From: Caenorhabditis remanei
Taxonomy: Eukaryota > Nematoda > Chromadorea > Rhabditida > Rhabditidae
NCBI RefSeq assembly: GCF_010183535.1
Contig: NC_071330.1
Coordinates: forward strand, 15,543,717-15,607,716
Direction: 5' to 3'
Length of the DNA stretch: 64,000 bases
In this document: piece after piece, positions 60,710 to 64,000 of the stretch
Position numbering within the stretch: position 1 is the stretch's first letter
How the letters are laid out: each line of letters opens with the position of its first letter
Program-made: the position numbers and the translations under genes
The notes under the pieces: generated by a model
Databases searched by the model: none
The model's input: only the letters and a program-made list of their open reading frames with translations
Told to the model about the DNA's origin: nothing

Positions 60710-61130
60710 TCGGAATCAGCACATTGAGAGCTTTCAAATGAGTATAATCATGCTATGTTTTGGAAAAAGTTCCAGATTTTTGTAGTTTGTAGTCCGAATT
60801 ATTGGAAAAATGAATTGTAAGTGAACAGAATTAAATTTTTGGAAGGTTTTGTGTTTTTTACAACTAGTTTTTCAAATTCCAAATATTTTCCGCTAAAAAT
60901 CACAAAAATCGGTCAAAAACTCAAAAAAGTTACAATTTTCGAAAATTTTCAAAAATAAGTTTTTTGCTGAAATTGCTGAAACTCGATAAATTCACATCTC
61001 AGCAAGCTATAACAACTATTTTTAGAATCAGCAAAGTGCCAGCTTTCAGAAAAGTATACTCATGCCTATATTCTGAAATTTTCAGAATTTCGAAATTTCA
61101 GAATTTTTTACGATTTCAGTCAAATTTTCG
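60710..61130 (+). repeat. Right copy of the long inverted duplication
   Basis: Reverse-complement partner of 54868-55290. It shows GCTTTCAAATGAGTATAATC, GTAGTTTGTAGTCCG, ATATTTTCCGCTAAAAATCA, ACATCTCAGCAAGCTATAAC and AGCAAAGTGCCAGCTTTC. Distance between the copies is about 5.4 kb. Confidence 0.75.
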
Positions 61131-62127
61131 AAATTTACAGTGCCTAGGCATGATTATACTTATTCAAAAGCATTTGACGTGCTGAATTTGAAAATATATT
61201 AAAAATCGAAAATAATTCAGATTCGACAGAGTTACACTTAAATTTTTAAATTTAAAATTTTTGAAAAGTTTCGAAAATCTGTAAGTTTGTCAGTTTCCAT
61301 TTGTTTTAGCTGGTTTTTGGCTTAAAATAAAGTTAATTATCTTAATTACTCGGGGAAAATATATAATTTTTTATTGTCACGCAGAAGAGCAGGAACAGAG
61401 CAAATAAATGGTCTAGGATTTTCAGAAAAACAAAGTTTTTCAAAATTTTTCAATTTTTAATCTTTAAAAAATGCTCTAAAGGAAAAATTCGAGTTTCTAT
61501 CAGTTATCTTAGTAGAAAATCTTTGAAAATCCAAATAACACAATTTTTTAAAACATTTTTTCCCAAAATCTCCAAGCCGAATCTCTAAAGGACTAGGTAA
61601 TAAATAATTTTTTAACTCTATTTTCTCTCCCAAAAATAAAAAGTTCACTCTTTCTTCAATGCTTCACCACTTTTTCAAAAAGTCTAGCAATATATATTGT
61701 TTGAAGTAGTCTCCTCCCCCCTATTGTCTTTTTTCTTCTTTTTTCCAGAAGACCGACTAAAAAATTGACGTCTTCTGCTTCACAAGACGGGCGAAAAAGA
61801 AAACATTCGTTTAAGTCAGAGAAAGAGATGACAGATGACATAACAAATGGCTATAAAAATAGAGAAAAGAGGGACAAATTGAATGAACACTGGTGGCAGA
61901 GGCGGGGATGAAATGAAGCGGTGATGACAGAATTGGTAATGTTTGGTGAGGGAGAAAGGGACTGGCGTGGCCTAGGATTAATCCTAGGCCAGCGGAAAAT
62001 ATAAAAATTGGATTAGGGAGGTTAAGACCTTTCAAATGAGTATAATCATGACTATGTTTCATAGACTTTGAATTTTGACCGATTTTGAAGAAAACCTATG
62101 CGCCTTTGAACTACAGTAGCCTCTAGG

Positions 62128-62396
62128 TAGTCAGTTTGTAGTCATATGGCGTGACATATATCATTGGAAAGCTGGGAACACGCTGATTCCGAATATATAT
62201 TCATTTTTAGCCAGTGACGTCTTGTATTTGAGAAAAATAAGATCAAAGTTTGTAAGGTAAGGTGACTTATTAATGGTCCAAACGTTGACCTTGTGTTTCT
62301 CGAATACCAGGAATCAAGGGCTAAACTGAATCTATACATTTGGAATCAGCGTTTTCTCAACTTTCCAATGGTACTGGTCACGTCCCTTAACTCCGC
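62128..62396. repeat. Inverted-repeat module with CATTGGAAAGCTG arms
   Basis: The left arm GCGTGACATATATCATTGGA, AAGCTGGGAACACGCTGATT pairs with the right arm ATTTGGAATCAGCGTTTTCT, CAACTTTCCAATGGTACTGG. A single related arm is embedded in the 56130 tandem array at about 56690-56740. Different sequence from the ATCATG modules but the same architecture. Confidence 0.6.
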
Positions 62397-63110
62397 AATC
62401 ACTTGGTGATTTTTCCTGGTTAGTTAAGAAGGACTGTAAGAAAAAATGAACTCACAATCAGAGTTTTCATGTTTGCGTTTTTGAAAAATGTAATTACTCA
62501 TTTTCGCTTTTCTCACTGTGTTGCAGTTTGTACATTTTTAACAAAACCGTCATTTCTAGATGTCTAACATAAATTTCTTTCTTGTTTTCGTGGTTTTAGG
62601 CATTTTTTTTCCAAGCCCGTAATAGGTTACAGACATAGAACTCGCCGAGATCTACATTTTGGTATACTTTTCAGCGTATAACATTGCGTTCTAAGCAAGT
62701 TACATACGTTGACAAATTTATCAGGAATACATTACGTAGTTCAATGAAGTATCTCCACTTTATTATAGCTTCCTTCTATTCTAAGTATAAAATTGAAATT
62801 GGGGAACTTGATTTGAGACTGAAATCAAAATAAAAATCGTAAAAACTAAACTGATGTTTCATTTTTTTGCTAAACTTGAGATTGAATTAGACTTTCAAAT
62901 CGAAAACAGAAAAGGACAGAACATTGAATTGTGTTCTATCAAGGATGTTTTTCTTCCAAAAATGAAATGTACTATATAATTTTCTCAAAATAAATAATAG
63001 GTTCCACATTTTCCTTGCAGCTTTTTTCCCTCACATTCTTGAAAGCAACAAAAATCAATGGAACAAGATTTGACCATAAGCTTTTGGGTACACCAGTTTT
63101 TTAAAAGAAG

Positions 63111-63377
63111 TGTTGAATAAATGCGTCAACGGTGCCCCAGACTCCGAAATCTTTATTTTTCACATTCTGACCTTAAAACAGTGTTAGAAAGTTTCTACGC
63201 GTCCCCGATTTGGAAAAATTTTGATTTCATAACTTAACAATTCTTTAAACTTTGTTCTTAACAAGATTTCTGGAACATCTGCACTTGGGACGTGTGTCTG
63301 CTGCCATATTTCAACAATTAGGAACTTTTTCACACATTTTTTGGGTCTGGGGCACCGTTGACGTATTTTTTTCAACA
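63111..63377. mobile_element. MITE with terminal repeats of about 33 bp
   Basis: The left terminus TGTTGAATAAATGCGTCAAC, GGTGCCCCAGAC pairs with the right terminus GTCTGGGGCACCGTTGACG, followed by a T run and TTCAACA. Total 267 bp, no frame. Related CGCGTCAACGG or GCGCACCTTTGACGCG pieces follow at about 63507-63522 and 63630-63645. Superfamily undetermined. Confidence 0.7.
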
Positions 63378-64000
63378 TTTTTTTTTTCAAAAACTAGTGA
63401 TTCAGAGTGCGCTATTATAATAAGGGGGAAGAAAGTCTAAAAATACGTAGCTGAGGTTTATTTGACGGGATTTAAGCTCATAAACCCATAGCATCATAGT
63501 CAAGCGCGCCGTTGACGCGTTTTTTACACAGAAAAATCGAAAAAAAATTACTCTTAATCAACTTCAAACACCTTTTGAGCTCCACCAAATACCTTGAATG
63601 CGCATTCAAATCCAAAAAAGTTATCTCTGGCGCACCTTTGACGCGTTTTTTTTTCCAATAAAAAGTTCAAAAAATAAGTCTCCAGTGTGCCATAAACAGG
63701 ATACATATAGAAAGTTCTAGAAAACTCAAAAACCAATTTTTTTGAATGTTGTCATTTTTGCTTGTCGCTTTATTTCGAAATAAAAGAAATAAAGGAATTT
63801 GTGAGAAAATTGAAAAGAGGAAATTGAAAATTGCTCAGCCATCCGGCCAGATGGCCGGCCCGTGTCTTGTGAGCATTAATTTGACCACTATCTGCTCTGG
63901 ACACACGTTGAATTCGAAATTATATATGTTTTCTCACGTATATATATGTAGACATATGATTTATATCATATGGATGAACGAGTCAGAATAACGAAATTTG

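Larger units (their letters stand above)
52487..64000. other. Gene-free flank upstream of the channel gene
   Basis: No exon series with consistent phase was found on either strand. The stretch 52490-54870 is AT-rich with a few modules (about 52950, 53130, 53210) and contains the likely promoter of the minus-strand channel. Several repeated GTGGTAAGACC-like or CGTGGCGAGACCC-like lines lie at about 53740-54210. The remaining content is listed as separate elements. Confidence 0.55.

Noticed and set aside
775..62060. Regularly spaced ATCATG cores as a CRISPR-like array
   Set aside because: Spacing is irregular, orientation is mixed, units are diverged, and the genome is eukaryotic.

Overview
The window looks like nuclear DNA from a Caenorhabditis nematode. 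GC-richer coding exons sit in AT-rich DNA full of repeats. Splice sites are worm-like: acceptors are mostly TTTCAG or TTCCAG and donors mostly GTRAG. The genes are typical nematode families. The repeat families do not look like the C. elegans ones I know, so I favour another Caenorhabditis species, but that rests on memory and was not checked. No rRNA, convincing tRNA, CRISPR array or prokaryotic feature was seen.

Layout. (1) 190-3671, plus strand: the 3' part of a ZP-domain (cuticlin-type) membrane protein gene whose 5' end lies outside the window. (2) 3672-22948: about 19 kb with no supportable gene, filled with hAT-like MITEs, a 1.86 kb inverted-repeat element, a minisatellite and a repeat family built on GCGCCTTTAAA. 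(3) 22990-37634, plus strand: a 13-exon cholecystokinin/gastrin-type neuropeptide GPCR with a 7.1 kb first intron. (4) 38057-43923, minus strand, convergent with the GPCR: a 9-exon secreted M28-family peptidase homologue that has lost key catalytic and zinc residues. (5) 44038-44352, plus strand: the start of a small, uncertain membrane-protein gene 114 bp upstream of and divergent from the M28 gene. (6) 46885-52486, minus strand: a 9-exon Cys-loop ligand-gated anion channel of the glycine/GluCl type. (7) 52487-64000: about 11.5 kb without a supportable gene, containing several palindromic elements and a 5.4 kb block bracketed by inverted copies of one repeat.

The GPCR and the anion channel would both act in neuronal or muscle signalling. 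The ZP protein is probably cuticle or apical matrix, and the M28 homologue is secreted or lumenal. Nothing in the sequence ties them into one pathway.

The most striking non-genic signal is a dispersed, often palindromic module with core AGTATAATCATG, seen by eye on the order of 100 times in both orientations, in introns and intergenic DNA. It is usually flanked by regularly phased TTTTCGAAAATTTTCGAAAA tracts. Three MITEs carry GC-rich or minisatellite interiors and intact 8-bp target-site duplications, which identifies them as hAT-type. All exon models were built by hand from splice motifs and reading phase and sum to intact frames, but no transcript or homology search was available.
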